NCBI GenBank assembly: GCA_964383905.1
Contig: CAYLJO010000076.1
Location: forward strand, 1-25,822
Length of the DNA stretch: 25,822 nucleotides
Reading direction: 5' to 3'
Origin: CAYLJO01 sp964383905
Lineage (GTDB): Bacteria > Acidobacteriota > Blastocatellia > Pyrinomonadales > Pyrinomonadaceae
The notes below the pieces were generated by a model, which saw nothing but the letters and a program-made list of their open reading frames with translations, did not search any database and was not told the DNA's origin. Shown here one piece after another: positions 1-6,800 of this stretch. How positions within the stretch are numbered: the first letter of the stretch is position 1; each line of letters starts with the position of its first letter. The translations under genes and the position numbers were made by a program.

Positions 1-7
1 CTAAGTA

Positions 8-27
8 TACAGTGATTAGTCTGTATG
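8..27. repeat. short inverted repeat
   Basis: Two perfect 6-bp arms, ATACAG and CTGTAT, are separated by 8 bp. It could be a small operator or a chance hairpin. No gene start lies within reach on either strand, so no function is assigned. Confidence 0.35.
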
Positions 28-98
28 TTGTCGTGAGGCTTTGACCAACAGGGCTTTGCCTGACATTAAATTATTAGGCAGAATTGATGGGCCGGAGA

Positions 99-356
99 TC
101 AGTTTAGACGTGGACGTAAGAGGCTATCGATGAGTTCTATGATGTTGTCTGGCGCCTGGATATACTCGATATGCGCCCTCTCCTCTTCCCCGGCCACGGT
201 CGGTTCAACAACCACTACCGGTATCGGGTCTTCCACCTGGGCCTGACCACTAATCTTCCACAACGTTGATAGAGCATCCTGGAGGTTCACGGCTTTGTCC
301 GAAAGTAGAACCGCCGTCAGTATTTCTCCACCGCGCCTCCGATTACTCGCTCCCAC
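99..356 (-). pseudogene. receiver-domain (REC) remnant, C-terminal half
   Basis: The open frame has 85 codons from a GTG. A TAG stop lies 12 codons upstream (393-395), so no longer N-terminus exists. The last ~40 residues (DPIPVVVVEP...YIQAPDNIIELIDSLL) follow the beta4-alpha4-beta5-alpha5 pattern of small receiver domains: a 'PVVVV' strand, an acidic helix, 'YIQAP' where 'Y(L/I)xKP' is expected, and a final 'ELIDSLL' helix. The phosphoacceptor Asp region is absent, and the conserved Lys is replaced (Gln in YIQAP). I read it as the decayed 3' part of a receiver gene, but similarity is only at pattern level and a small unrelated ORF cannot be excluded. A search of the translated product against REC profiles would decide. 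Confidence 0.35.
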
Positions 357-430
357 AGGGCACAGGATTTGCGGCGGCTCTAAGTCTCTCGCCTAGGAGC
401 AGAGGTATACTACATTGCGAGCCCACTGTC

Positions 431-446
431 TGTACCATAGCGTACA
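431..446. promoter_or_regulatory. imperfect copy of TGTAC palindrome (possible operator)
   Basis: TGTACCATAGCGTACA matches 14 of 16 bases of the core of the perfect palindrome at 616-631 (TGTACGCTAGCGTACA). Two related dyad sites 185 bp apart in a non-coding stretch suggest a protein-binding site. The binding protein is unknown. Confidence 0.35.
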
Positions 447-611
447 CCGTTGGTCTTCTTTTGAGCGAGACCCGCCTGAAGAACACGCCGGTTGAGGGAA
501 TCTTCTCAAAGGAGACAAAGCCCTGCTCAATTAATAGTCATCATACTCGAACGTGAGCCGTCATCGCAGCCTCCGATTGACAGCCTTCGCCGGCGCGTGC
601 TCTGGACTGCC

Positions 612-635
612 GTTATGTACGCTAGCGTACATAAC
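612..635. promoter_or_regulatory. perfect 24-bp palindrome (possible operator)
   Basis: The half-site GTTATGTACGCT is followed immediately by its exact reverse complement, giving a 24-bp perfect dyad with no spacer. Perfect dyads of this length and AT/GC mix resemble operators of dimeric helix-turn-helix repressors. It lies ~260 bp upstream of the small REC gene at 895. A cruciform or termination role is less likely because there is no loop and no T-run. Confidence 0.45.
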
Positions 636-679
636 TCCTTGCTCTTGCAGAGTCACTCTGTTACAGTACGGGCCGTTAC

Positions 680-695
680 TCTTCTGGCCAGAAGA
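680..695. promoter_or_regulatory. perfect 16-bp palindrome
   Basis: TCTTCTGG is followed directly by CCAGAAGA, a perfect spacer-free dyad 45 bp downstream of the 24-bp palindrome. It may be a second operator-type site in the region upstream of the REC gene at 895. No regulator is identified. Confidence 0.35.
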
Positions 696-894
696 ATAAT
701 CTGTGATGTAATAACGGATCATACCTCCCTCGTAGGTATTCACTTCCCGCTACACCACCTCTTCTGACCGAGTGGCGCCAGGGAGGACGAACCTTATACA
801 GGTCGCCCACCAGCGCACACCACATGACCGTGCGCTTGCTGAAGGCTGCCAAGTAGTCCTCCGCTCACTGTTGCGCAGGAGAGGAGAGAATCTT

Positions 895-1275
895 ATGCAG
901 CCCCACCGACGTCGTATCCTCTGTGTTGTTCAGGATAGTGAAACTTGCTCATTAATAAATAGCCTGCTCAGAGAATCAGGCTTTGAGGCGAAGTCAGCTT
1001 CCACCATTGGCGAAGCTTTGCAGTTAGCCGGCGACGAGCGCTTCGACCTCTATCTGCTTGAGCTAAGGTTGGCTGACGGGTCAGGAATAGAGTTGTGTCG
1101 ACAGATTCGTCGGTTCGACCCGGATGCCCCGATCACCTTCTTTGCCGATGTGGTGCGCAAACGAAACCGGCAACAAGCCGTTATGGCCGGCGCGCAGGGT
1201 TATCTGAGCAAGCCGCACGGGATCTATAAACTGGCTGAGGTGATCACCAGATTAAGCTCAGGACACGACATTTAG
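895..1275 (+). CDS. stand-alone receiver-domain protein with Glu at the phosphosite
   Basis: A single response-regulator receiver domain of 126 aa with no output domain. The ATG at 895 is preferred over the upstream in-frame ATG at 772 because it follows a purine-rich ribosome-binding site (AGGAGAGGAGAG) and begins right at the domain (RRRILCVVQDSE). The fold markers are clear: strand ILCVV (8-12), 'FDLYLLELRLADGSG' (50-64), 'GAQGYLSKP' (99-107) with the conserved Lys106. The canonical phosphoacceptor Asp is replaced by Glu56 (LLEL instead of LLDL). The first acidic-pocket residue is Gln13 rather than Asp, and the usual Thr/Ser is Ala84. It is therefore probably not phosphorylated, and may be constitutively active-like or an adaptor. 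It has a recognisable sister, now a pseudogene, at 21433-21796. Confidence 0.8.
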   Translation: MQPHRRRILCVVQDSETCSLINSLLRESGFEAKSASTIGEALQLAGDERFDLYLLELRLADGSGIELCRQIRRFDPDAPITFFADVVRKRNRQQAVMAGAQGYLSKPHGIYKLAEVITRLSSGHDI

Positions 1276-1604
1276 CGCCGATTGGGCCGCGCTCGCCTTC
1301 ATCTTTTTACTCCATGCTACCATCCGCTTCTACCGCTTGGGTGATGTCAGGTTCATCGCGCTCTCGATGGTCATAATTTGGCCGTCGCCTTGGCTGTTGC
1401 TGAACCGAACGGGGCGTCGCATCATTGGCCTCCGGTGGCCGGTCAAGCGACAGTGGTTTCCGCTCGCCCCGGTCGTTGGACAGCCTGTCAGTCGTCGGGA
1501 GAACGGGTCGAGCCTCTGGCTGTGTTTTCAAATCAGAATGAGCAGTACCGCGAAGGGAAAGGGCGCGGTAAGAAGAGAGGTCTGGCCTCTTGACAACTGT
1601 CAAC
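1276..1604. other. intergenic stretch without a recognised gene
   Basis: About 330 bp between the REC gene and the attC-like site. The open frames on both strands are Arg/Pro-rich, low in complexity and unlike any family I know. A 14-bp inverted repeat (TTGACA-AC-TGTCAA) at 1590-1603 lies next to the attC-like hairpin. Nothing else is supported. Confidence 0.4.
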
Positions 1605-1693
1605 CATATCAACGTCAGAGCTAAGCCGCCGCCTGCGCTCCTGACCTGTAGAATCCAAATCCAGTGGCGGTTGGCTTGAGCGGCTTGTTGGGC
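1605..1693 (-). repeat. attC-like recombination site (integron cassette type)
   Basis: Read on the minus strand, the element starts with GCCCAAC (fits R'' RYYYAAC). It continues with AAGCCGCTCAAGCC, has a ~40-nt variable centre, then GGCTTAGCTCTGACGTTGAT. The layout matches the aadA-type attC: AACAAnnCnnTCAAGCC on the left and GGCTTA(A/G)CTC...CGTT on the right. GCT(C)AAGCC pairs with GGCTTAGC leaving one extrahelical C, and ACCGCC pairs with GGCGG(C). CAAC/GTTG pair at the ends. The R' box GTTGATA departs from GTTRRRY at two positions, so the site is probably degenerate. The preceding ORF ends inside it, as cassette ORFs often do. Confidence 0.55.
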
Positions 1694-2040
1694 GGCGCCT
1701 TGACATCTCTAGCATGATCCCCAAGGGGATGGAGGAATACTTTACTGTCGAATGCAACATCGACGATCCATACTTCACCCTCTTCGGATGCGAACTTGAA
1801 TCTCCACCCGCTATCTTTAGCATCCTCCCCAATCAATTCTGCGCTCAAACAGTAAAGCCCGTTTGCTTTCTCTTTGGAGATTGTTGGCGATTTTAACTCT
1901 TCTTGGGCGATATGCAGTGCTTGCGCGAGCGACATACCTGGGCGTACTCTCGGATTCCACTGACCTCGTTTGACGACGGGCTTTGCGACCATACTTGAAA
2001 GACATAGGGCTGCGAAAATTAAGACAAGTTTCTTCATCAT
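1621..2040 (-). CDS. small exported protein, cassette-like
   Basis: A 139-aa protein of unknown function with an N-terminal signal peptide (MMKKLVLIFAALCLSSMVAKP). The start at 2040 (or the next ATG at 2037) is chosen over 2091 because it follows GGGAG and begins the signal peptide. The mature part has 'RPGMSLAQALHIAQEEL' and then alternating hydrophobic strands rich in Trp and Phe (WRFKF, VWIVDVAFDSKVFLH). This is vaguely PepSY-like, but no family assignment is made. The last ~22 residues (from NKPLKPTATG) are encoded by the attC-like hairpin, and the stop codon lies within its right arm, so the C-terminus was probably acquired by read-through into the recombination site. It is preceded on the same strand by a second short exported ORF with its own attC-like site. 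Confidence 0.6.
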   Translation of the reverse strand: MMKKLVLIFAALCLSSMVAKPVVKRGQWNPRVRPGMSLAQALHIAQEELKSPTISKEKANGLYCLSAELIGEDAKDSGWRFKFASEEGEVWIVDVAFDSKVFLHPLGDHARDVKAPPNKPLKPTATGFGFYRSGAQAAA

Positions 2041-2146
2041 AATTACTCCCTGTAAGCTCAAGAGCGAAAGATGGGCTCTATCAAGCTGCACATATCCGAA
2101 ACGGTTCTAGGCTAAGGTGAATTTCACTTCCGCGTTAAAGATAGAC

Positions 2147-2230
2147 GCCCCACGTTCTGCTTCAGCGGCGGCAAAGTATCTAACCTTCAGGAGGCCAGCC
2201 GAGTGCCGTTCATTGAAAGCAGTTGTTAGT
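2147..2230 (-). repeat. second, weaker attC-like hairpin
   Basis: On the minus strand it begins ACTAACAACTGCTTTCA two bases after the stop of the ORF at 2233-2412 and ends GCCGCTGAAGCAGAACGTGGGGC. CTGCTT(T)CA pairs with TGAAGCAG leaving one extrahelical T, and CGGC pairs with GCCG further in. The right box CGTGGGGC differs from CGTTRRRY at one base. The left box is a poorer fit. Position directly behind an ORF, length (84 bp) and orientation agree with a degenerate attC. Confidence 0.4.
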
Positions 2231-2232
2231 AA

Positions 2233-2412
2233 CTATGATAGCGGTTGAGTCCCCCAGCCAAAGAGCAGTAAGTTGAGTTTGATCGCGATAAATTCCTGCA
2301 ATATGCGATACTCATTGGCGCGGCGGTAGTCGCTTACCGAAAGACGGACAGCCCCGGCAATCAGCTCGCCCGCTAAAGTCAGCATGGCGAAAACAAGGAT
2401 TAATCGTTTCAT
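2233..2412 (-). CDS. tiny exported or membrane protein, cassette-like
   Basis: A 59-aa ORF of unknown function. The start at 2412 is preferred over 2436 because it begins a signal-like segment (MKRLILVFAMLTLAGELIAG) and follows AAGG at a permissive distance. The remainder includes a second hydrophobic stretch near the C-terminus (FIAIKLNLLLFGWG). The N-terminus resembles that of the neighbouring exported protein (MMKKLVLIFAAL...), though beyond the signal there is no obvious similarity. It may be a truncated longer protein. An attC-like hairpin follows its stop codon. Confidence 0.45.
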   Translation of the reverse strand: MKRLILVFAMLTLAGELIAGAVRLSVSDYRRANEYRILQEFIAIKLNLLLFGWGTQPLS

Positions 2413-2554
2413 TTTGCTAATACCTTTTTTGGTCAAAGTATGGTAAATAATACCTTCCTTTTGTTGGCGAGAGATAAAATTTTGCCTGATCCAATCTTAA
2501 TCCGATCCTAACTCGGTTGGTAACATTTTAAACCATAACCCATGGTGAAAAGTG

Positions 2555-3241
2555 ATGGCAGATAAAGAAAAAGAGTGTGTGAACGAAAGCGCGCCCGCAG
2601 ACCCCAGTCGAAGACGATTCCTTAAAGGAGTCGGTATCGTCGGGGCAGGGGCGGCACTGGCCGATGACCTGCTTCGCTTTGATGAGCGGGCCGAGGCTGC
2701 GGCGCAGGACAAGCCGTCCGCATCCGGAACGGTGCCGGTTACCCTTCAGGTGAATGGTCAGAAGCGCACCGTCGAAGTCGAGCCGCGGACGACGTTGCTC
2801 AGCACCCTCCGAAACCACCTCGATCCGCCCGTCACCGGGCCAAAGCTTGTTTGCGATCAGGGGACCTGCGGCGCCTGTACCGTGCTGCTCAACGGCAAGC
2901 CCGTCTATTCCTGCCTGGTGCTGGCCGTTGATGCTGTCGGCAAGCAGGTCACCACCGTCGAAGGTCTTGGCTCGCCCGACCGTTTGAATGCCGTGCAGGT
3001 CGCTTTTGTGGAAAAGGACGCCCTGATGTGCGGCTTCTGCACGCCGGGATTTGTGACAACCATCTCGGCTTACCTGCGCCAAAATCCGAACCCGACGCTC
3101 GACGAGGTGCGTCAGGCGTGCCAGGGTAATTTCTGCCGCTGCGGTACGTACCCAAGGGTCTTTGAAGCGGCGCTGGCCGCCGCGCAGGCCGAGCGGCGTG
3201 CCGCCAACGATGTGCTCACGAGCCTGGAAAGCGAGGCTTAA
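2555..3241 (+). CDS. paoA: periplasmic aldehyde oxidoreductase, 2Fe-2S subunit (PaoA/YagT type)
   Basis: Electron-transfer subunit of a xanthine-oxidase-family molybdoenzyme, 228 aa (E. coli PaoA is of similar length). It has a Tat signal: SRRRFLK at residues 18-24 followed by a hydrophobic Gly/Ala stretch, so the folded complex is expected in the periplasm. The plant-ferredoxin-type cluster ligands are C100, C105, C108 and C120. The second, helical cluster uses C159, C162, C194 and C196 (CGFC...CRC). ATG 2555 is chosen; an in-frame GTG lies directly before it and the ribosome-binding site is weak. It is the first gene of the operon, 7 bp upstream of the molybdopterin subunit. The gene symbol is by family resemblance; the substrate is unknown. 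Confidence 0.88.
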   Translation: MADKEKECVNESAPADPSRRRFLKGVGIVGAGAALADDLLRFDERAEAAAQDKPSASGTVPVTLQVNGQKRTVEVEPRTTLLSTLRNHLDPPVTGPKLVCDQGTCGACTVLLNGKPVYSCLVLAVDAVGKQVTTVEGLGSPDRLNAVQVAFVEKDALMCGFCTPGFVTTISAYLRQNPNPTLDEVRQACQGNFCRCGTYPRVFEAALAAAQAERRAANDVLTSLESEA

Positions 3242-3248
3242 AACAGCG

Positions 3249-5459
3249 ATGCAACAGCAAGAACCGGTCAAGAAAAAGAAGAGGATCAAGGTCCCGCGGG
3301 TGGTTAACGGCGTCGATACCCTGGTCGAGATCGAGGTTGACGATACGGGCGGGCCGCAGTGGGGGCCGAATGATAAACACACCGTATTGAATAAGCGCCT
3401 GACCCGCGTCGACGGGCCGTCTAAAGTCTCCGGCGCGGCCATCTATTCTTACGATAAGCGCCTGCCGGGGATGCTTTACGGTCGGGTCTTGCGCTCGCCG
3501 CACGCGCACGCCCGCGTGACGAAGCTCGACACGGCTGCGGCGCTGCGCATTCCGGGCGTCAAGGCCATTGTCGAGGGGCCGTTGAAGGAGGTGCGTTTTG
3601 AGGGAATGCCGGTGGCGGCGGTCGCGGCCACCACGCCGGAGATCGCCGAGGACGCCATTCACGCCTTACGGGTTCAATACGAGGTCCTGCCTCATGTGGT
3701 GACCGCGGAAGATGCGCTGAAAGAGAACGCCCCGCAGGTGGTGAAGGATGGCAACCTCGTTGAGGTGGAGAAGCGCGGGGACCAGTCCAAGGTTGCCGAA
3801 GCGATGGGCCAGGCGGACGCGGTAGTCGAAGCGGAATACCGCACGCAGGTCGTTCATCACGCCTGCCTGGAAACGCACGGCATGGTCGTAGACTACAACG
3901 GCGGCGATACGGCGACAGTCTACGCCTCCACGCAGGGGACATTCACCATCCCGGCCGATTCGGCGAAAGCGCTCGGCCTGCCGGAGTCGGCCGTCACCGC
4001 CGTCGTCGAAAACATGGGCGGGGGGTTCGGCTCGAAGTTTGGCATCGGCATCGAAGGCATGTTCGCCTGCCAGCTCTCCAAAGAGGCTAAGGCCCCGGTC
4101 AAGCTGATGTTCACGCGCCAGGACGAGTTTGTCGCCGCCGGGAACCGTTCCGGCTCGTGGCAAAAATTCAAAGCCGGGGTGAAGAATGACGGGACGCTCG
4201 TCGCACTAGATGCCAGGCAATACCGGCTCGGCGGTCTGGGCAACGGCGCGCAGGCGGGCCAGCCCTATATCTATAGCGCGCAGAACATGTACCGCGAGGT
4301 GAGGGCCATCCACACCAACGTGGATTCGAGCCGCGCGATGCGCGCCCCTGGCCACCCGCAGGCCTCGTTCGCCATCGAGTCGCTGATGGACGAGTTGGCC
4401 TACAAGCTCAAGATGGATCCCGTCGCCATCCGGAAGAAGAATCTTAAAGACACCGTCTACCACCGGCAACTCGACCGCGGCGCACGGGAGATCGGCTGGG
4501 AGCGGCGCAACCCTGTGGCGGGCGGCAATCCGGGCCCCCGCAAGCGCGGGATGGGGTGTGCTGCCGGCACCTGGGGGGGCGGCGGCGCCCCGCAGTGTAT
4601 CGTGACCGTTAACGTTGCGCGTGACGGATCGACCGAGGTCTCCGTCGGGACGCAGGATTTAGGAACAGGCACGCGCACTTACACGCGCGCCATCGTCGCC
4701 GAAGAATTCGGCCTCAGGATGAATGAGGTCGTCGAGAAGATCGGCAACTCCAAATTGGGCGCCGCAAACTCTTCCGGCGGATCGACAACGAGCGCCTCGC
4801 TCGCCCCGGCGGTCAAAGACGCGGCTGTGAATGCGCGCGTGATGATGGCCGAAAGGGTCGCGCCCCTGCTCAACGTCAAGCCTGAGCAGCTCGCATTCTC
4901 GAACGGCAAAGTCACGGGGGGCGGCAAATCTCTGACGTGGAGGCAGGCCTGCGCCGCCCTGCCGGCGGCAGGCATTTCCGCGCGCGGCGAGTGGAAGCCA
5001 CAACTCGCGGACAGGGGCGTTCACGGCGTCGTCTTCGCCGAGGTGGAAGTGGACGTCGAGACCGGCCACGTCCAGCCCATCCGAATGGTGCAGGTTCAGG
5101 ACATCGGACTGCCGCTCAACCGCCTCGCCACCGAGAGCCAGATCAACGGCGGAATGATTCAATCGCTCGGCATGGTTCTTTGGGAGGGTCGTGTGATGGA
5201 TGCGAACCTCGGCGTGATGGTGAACCCGGGCTTCGGCGACTATAAGATACCGGGTTCTCTCGAGATGCCGGAGTTCATCCCCCTCATTGACGATACCGAC
5301 CCGCGCGAGGCGGTGATCGGCGTCGGCGAGCCGTCGATCATCCCGGCCGTCGGCGCGCTGGCCAATGCCGTCTTCAACGCCTGCGGCGTGCGCGTGCGTG
5401 AATTGCCGATCACTCCCGATAAGATCTTGATGGGCCTGATGGAGGGTCAGACAACATGA
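3249..5459 (+). CDS. paoC: periplasmic aldehyde oxidoreductase, molybdopterin subunit (PaoC/YagR type)
   Basis: Catalytic subunit of the xanthine-oxidase family, 736 aa, close to PaoC length. An in-frame ATG at 3162 would overlap the previous gene by 80 bp, so 3249 is the likely start. Visible motifs: GGGFGSK (about residues 257-263) contacting the molybdopterin cofactor; MRAPGHPQASFAIES (about 360-375); the glycine-rich AGTWGGGGAP segment; SSGGSTTSAS; and VGEPSIIP near the C-terminus, whose Glu (about 694) is the family's catalytic base. There is no CoxL-type AYxCSFR loop, so it is not a CO dehydrogenase. It has no signal peptide of its own and presumably travels with the Tat-bearing 2Fe-2S subunit. 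The stop overlaps the next start (ATGA). Confidence 0.88.
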   Translation: MQQQEPVKKKKRIKVPRVVNGVDTLVEIEVDDTGGPQWGPNDKHTVLNKRLTRVDGPSKVSGAAIYSYDKRLPGMLYGRVLRSPHAHARVTKLDTAAALRIPGVKAIVEGPLKEVRFEGMPVAAVAATTPEIAEDAIHALRVQYEVLPHVVTAEDALKENAPQVVKDGNLVEVEKRGDQSKVAEAMGQADAVVEAEYRTQVVHHACLETHGMVVDYNGGDTATVYASTQGTFTIPADSAKALGLPESAVTAVVENMGGGFGSKFGIGIEGMFACQLSKEAKAPVKLMFTRQDEFVAAGNRSGSWQKFKAGVKNDGTLVALDARQYRLGGLGNGAQAGQPYIYSAQNMYREVRAIHTNVDSSRAMRAPGHPQASFAIESLMDELAYKLKMDPVAIRKKNLKDTVYHRQLDRGAREIGWERRNPVAGGNPGPRKRGMGCAAGTWGGGGAPQCIVTVNVARDGSTEVSVGTQDLGTGTRTYTRAIVAEEFGLRMNEVVEKIGNSKLGAANSSGGSTTSASLAPAVKDAAVNARVMMAERVAPLLNVKPEQLAFSNGKVTGGGKSLTWRQACAALPAAGISARGEWKPQLADRGVHGVVFAEVEVDVETGHVQPIRMVQVQDIGLPLNRLATESQINGGMIQSLGMVLWEGRVMDANLGVMVNPGFGDYKIPGSLEMPEFIPLIDDTDPREAVIGVGEPSIIPAVGALANAVFNACGVRVRELPITPDKILMGLMEGQTT

Positions 5460-6469
5460 AAGCATTCGAGTGGGTGACGCCGACCAGCGTCGCCGAGGCC
5501 GTCAAACAGCTCCAGACCGCGCCGCCGGCAGCGGACAAGGATGAAGCCCCGCGCCCCATGGCGGGCGGCCAGGACCTCCTGACGACGATGAAGGATTATG
5601 TCACGCGGCCCGCGCGCGTGGTGAATCTGAAAGGCATCCGCGGGCTCGACCGCATCGATCACGATTCGAAGCGTGGGTTGAGGGTCGGCGCCCTCGTCAC
5701 CCTCACGCAGTTGGAGGAGCACCCGGTCATACGTAAGAGCTATCCGGCTCTCGCCGAGGCGGCCCATGCGGTCGCCACCCCGCAGATACGCAACCTTGGA
5801 ACCGTAGGGGGCAACCTGTGCCAGCGCCCCCGCTGCTGGTACTACCGGCTGGAGCACGTCGTCTGCATCAAGAAGGGCGGGTCGCAGTGCTACTCCTTCT
5901 CGGGCGAAAACAAGTACAACGCTATCCTCGGGGGCGGCCCGTCATACATCGTCCATCCTTCCGACCTGGCGCCGGTGCTGGTCGCGCTCGGCGCCGGCGT
6001 CTCGGTCACCGGCCCCGACGGGAACCGCGTCATCCCGCTCGACAGGTTCTTCACGCTGCCGAGCGAGGGCAGCATAAGGCGCGAAAATGTTCTCAGGGAT
6101 GATGAGATCATTACAGAGATCCAGGTGCCCGCGTCACGCCTTGCCGCCCGCTCGACCTACTTAAAGTTTAAGGAGCGCTCGTCGCTGGATTTCGCGCTTT
6201 CGGCCGTCGCCGCCGCCGTCGAGTTAGGGCCCGACGGTGCCGTGCGACAGGCGCGTCTCGTACTCGGCGGCGTGGCGCCAATCCCGTGGCGCGCGCCGAA
6301 GGCGGAAGCTTATCTCGTGGGGAAGAGGCTCGGGGCCGGTGAACTCGCCGAAGCCGCCAGGCTGGCGCTGGACGGCGCCGCTCCGCTCTCCAGAAACGCC
6401 TACAAAGTTCCGTTAACGCAAACTCTCGTCCGCCGCGCGCTGATGAAGGTCGGCGGCGCTCAGTCGTGA
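5456..6469 (+). CDS. paoB: periplasmic aldehyde oxidoreductase, FAD/4Fe-4S subunit (PaoB/YagS type)
   Basis: FAD-binding subunit of the same complex, 337 aa. The FAD contacts are MAGGQDLL (35-42) and TVGGNLCQ (116-123). The insertion with C122, C127, C137 and C145 (CQRPRCWYY...C...GGSQC), then GENKYNAILGGGPSYIVHPSD, is the signature of the YagS/PaoB branch, which carries an extra 4Fe-4S cluster next to FAD, unlike ordinary xanthine dehydrogenase medium chains. Its ATG overlaps the stop of the large subunit by 4 bp, implying translational coupling. The gene order is A-C-B rather than the A-B-C of E. coli, and no XdhC/PaoD maturation gene is present in the window. Confidence 0.88.
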   Translation: MKAFEWVTPTSVAEAVKQLQTAPPAADKDEAPRPMAGGQDLLTTMKDYVTRPARVVNLKGIRGLDRIDHDSKRGLRVGALVTLTQLEEHPVIRKSYPALAEAAHAVATPQIRNLGTVGGNLCQRPRCWYYRLEHVVCIKKGGSQCYSFSGENKYNAILGGGPSYIVHPSDLAPVLVALGAGVSVTGPDGNRVIPLDRFFTLPSEGSIRRENVLRDDEIITEIQVPASRLAARSTYLKFKERSSLDFALSAVAAAVELGPDGAVRQARLVLGGVAPIPWRAPKAEAYLVGKRLGAGELAEAARLALDGAAPLSRNAYKVPLTQTLVRRALMKVGGAQS

Positions 6470-6490
6470 TACCCGATGGATGGAGAAGCC

Positions 6491-6772
6491 ATGACAGAGG
6501 AAATGTCGTATAATATAGAGCCAGCGGCCCCTGCTTCGACCGAAGAGAGCCCGGCGGTTTTGCAGAGCCCGTTCTGCGGCGAGCTTCGCTCGAAGAAGTT
6601 CTTTATGCTGGACACGTACGCGACCGAAGCCGGTCAATACCTGGACGGGAGCAACCACTGCTGGTGCTTCCGGACGCAGCAGGTGATCGGGCCGGACGGT
6701 GATAAGGTGCACCCTGAGCAGTGCGTGCCCGGCAGGTCTTGCTATAAATCGGCCCTCGCGGACATTGTTTAA
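6491..6772 (+). CDS. small Cys-rich protein of the molybdoenzyme operon
   Basis: A 93-aa protein of unknown function. ATG 6491 is preferred over 6476 because GGAGAAG sits at ideal spacing before it. The N-terminus is acidic and probably flexible. The core carries five cysteines: FCGELRSKK, then HCWCF, then HPEQC and GRSCYK. The spacing C...CxC...C...C suggests a metal or Fe-S site, or disulfides if exported; no signal peptide is visible. It begins 21 bp after the FAD subunit and is surely co-transcribed, so it may be an accessory subunit, an electron carrier or a maturation factor of the aldehyde oxidoreductase. That role is inference from position only. Confidence 0.7.
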   Translation: MTEEMSYNIEPAAPASTEESPAVLQSPFCGELRSKKFFMLDTYATEAGQYLDGSNHCWCFRTQQVIGPDGDKVHPEQCVPGRSCYKSALADIV

Positions 6773-6800
6773 AGTGGGTTTGGGTAGTAGAGGAGGTATG

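Larger units (their letters stand above)
357..894. other. non-coding stretch with palindromes
   Basis: I see no convincing gene in these ~540 bp. The open frames overlap one another on both strands and have no recognisable protein features. The stretch appears more AT-rich than the operons further right. It carries the palindromes listed separately (431-446, 612-635, 680-695) and ends with the ribosome-binding site of the small REC gene that starts at 895. Confidence 0.5.

Noticed and set aside
266..767. Two overlapping plus-strand open frames (266-556 and 492-767) and a minus-strand frame (561-743)
   Set aside because: They overlap each other and the palindromes, have no ribosome-binding sites or domain features, and read as random translation.
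1307..1624. Open frames on both strands between the REC gene and the attC-like site
   Set aside because: Arg/Pro-rich, mutually overlapping and without family resemblance; probably chance frames.
2528..3442. Long minus-strand frame opposite the 2Fe-2S subunit
   Set aside because: It is antisense to clearly conserved cysteine motifs of the real gene.
4659..5465. Long minus-strand frame opposite the molybdopterin subunit
   Set aside because: High-GC shadow frame; the plus strand carries the conserved catalytic motifs.
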